From Novipirellula herctigrandis (lineage in GTDB: Bacteria; Planctomycetota; Planctomycetia; Pirellulales; Pirellulaceae), in the NCBI GenBank assembly GCA_007859835.1, contig SJPJ01000001.1:1549095-1613094 (forward strand): a stretch of 64,000 nucleotides of DNA, written 5' to 3'. The notes under the pieces were generated by a model, which did no database searches, had not been told where the DNA came from, and saw only the letters and a program-made list of their open reading frames with translations. The translations under genes were made by a program, and so were the position numbers. Positions 63,259-64,000 of the stretch are shown in pieces (the first letter of the stretch is position 1; each line of letters starts with the position of its first letter).

Positions 63259-64000
63259 TCACACCGAATGCCGATGGGCGTACCAGGGATACAAAATCGC
63301 TCCGACGCCGATCGTGACCAGCCCTACGACCGCTTGGGAAGGGGAACCGATCGCCGATAGCGTCGCTGTTACAAGCGTCCCTCCGACAAATAGGATCGGT
63401 GGAATGGGATACCATGGCACCTTAATTCGTTCGCCCGAATTGCCACGCACCCAAAACAGTAAACTGGCAGTCACTGCGGCGGTTAACGACAGGGTAAACC
63501 CAAGGTATTCCAAAAGCTGCTTAAGTGTCGACAAATGAATGACCACGATCGCTAAGACGGTTTGCCCCCAAATCGCAGCAACGGGCGGCCGATCACGAAA
63601 CCGTAACCATGCGGGCAAAAAACCATCATCTGCCATCTTTGCGTAGACTCGCGGCCCGCTCATGACCATCGCCGAAACGGACGTGAACAGTCCAAACAAG
63701 ATCACGATCCGAACAAACGCCTCAAAACCACTGCCACCAATCGCGCGGGCCGCTTCGGCGGCGACATCGGGTTGCCCTGCAATCGCGCTTGACGGAGCAC
63801 CGTAAACAAATATCGCGTTGAGCACCAAATAGCAAATGGTCACCAACACCGTTCCAAGCAAAAGCGCCCGAGGAACCGTACGTCCCGGCTCCTTGACTTC
63901 GCTGGCAACGTAAACCGCTGCGTTAAAACCACTAAAACTGAGCGAGATCCAAACTAGCGCGGTCGCAAATTTCAATGCAAACGCAAAGGGTGAAACGGCA
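63259..64000 (-). CDS. Amino-acid permease (APC family), C-terminal part
   Basis: The frame is open to the window's right edge, so the N-terminus lies outside. The visible part has helices LVWISLSFSGFNAAVYVASE, ALLLGTVLVTICYLVLNAIF, VRIVILFGLFTSVSAMVMSG, VIHLSTLKQLLEYLGFTLSL and PPILFVGGTLVTATLSAIGS. The motif GPRVYAKMADDGFLPAWLRF is typical of the cationic/neutral amino-acid transporters of the APC superfamily. The substrate is not visible. Confidence 0.85.
   Translation of the reverse strand, partial: AVSPFAFALKFATALVWISLSFSGFNAAVYVASEVKEPGRTVPRALLLGTVLVTICYLVLNAIFVYGAPSSAIAGQPDVAAEAARAIGGSGFEAFVRIVILFGLFTSVSAMVMSGPRVYAKMADDGFLPAWLRFRDRPPVAAIWGQTVLAIVVIHLSTLKQLLEYLGFTLSLTAAVTASLLFWVRGNSGERIKVPWYPIPPILFVGGTLVTATLSAIGSPSQAVVGLVTIGVGAILYPWYAHRHSV

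Overview
The window looks like a chromosomal segment of a planctomycete of the Pirellulaceae (Rhodopirellula-like) group. The grounds are a DUF1559 pseudopilin-like protein with an H-x9-DG type end, a formylglycine sulfatase, an SHD1-domain secreted protein, a FEPLE-x-R-x-LL secreted metalloprotease ending in dockerin repeats, an ABC-2 permease fused to a CPBP protease, a flotillin-like FloA, a PAS-bearing Ser/Thr kinase and NPYxP-type small membrane proteins. No rRNA, tRNA, CRISPR array, transposase or phage gene was seen. Genes are mostly single or in short operons, and start codons include several TTG.

Layout. 1-9.6 kb: the tail of a TolC-like protein, an SHD1 protein, a ribbon-helix-helix protein, a cysteine-desulfurase homologue that lacks the catalytic cysteine, a DUF1559 protein, lepA, an RlmA-like methyltransferase and a YcxB-like membrane protein. 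9.7-20.8 kb (minus strand): a long cluster running ArsR regulator, rhodanese-DUF2892 protein, Met/Gly-rich DsrE protein, RND adaptor, RND pump, second adaptor, MacB-like permease, ATPase and aldo/keto reductase. Two matching 23-bp sites lie just before arsR and before the rhodanese gene. I read this as one regulated export/detoxification system for reactive sulfur or a soft metal. 21-31 kb: energy metabolism, with 2-oxoacid:ferredoxin oxidoreductase (korAB), cysK, bioB, a PSP1/RicT-like protein, and a two-gene NADH-oxidising iron-sulfur flavoprotein module (NuoE-NuoF fusion plus a GltD-like protein without an obvious NADPH domain) with no hydrogenase partner. 31-40 kb: homoserine dehydrogenase, a NatAB-like exporter with a CPBP domain, an unknown protein, an FkbM methyltransferase, an SEQD-repeat membrane protein and a voltage-gated-type K+ channel. 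39-49 kb: a lipoprotein and a very large secretin, a secreted metalloprotease, and a sialate O-acetylesterase. 49-64 kb: signalling (hybrid histidine kinase, HTH/pseudo-receiver protein, Ser/Thr kinase with PAS), an M42 peptidase, moaC, a sulfatase, floA, a large membrane protein and the tail of an amino-acid permease.

Two sequence-level features cut across the window. First, an 80-bp element with inverted ends occurs in tandem at two places (17.1-17.4 kb, three copies; 25.2-25.4 kb, two copies). Second, at least ten loci carry small exact tandem duplications of 12-24 bp, mostly at gene ends or between genes, several of which contain the stop codon of the adjoining gene; in-frame counterparts encode GPAN, SKSTGN, SEQDA and GRGMGQ repeats inside proteins.
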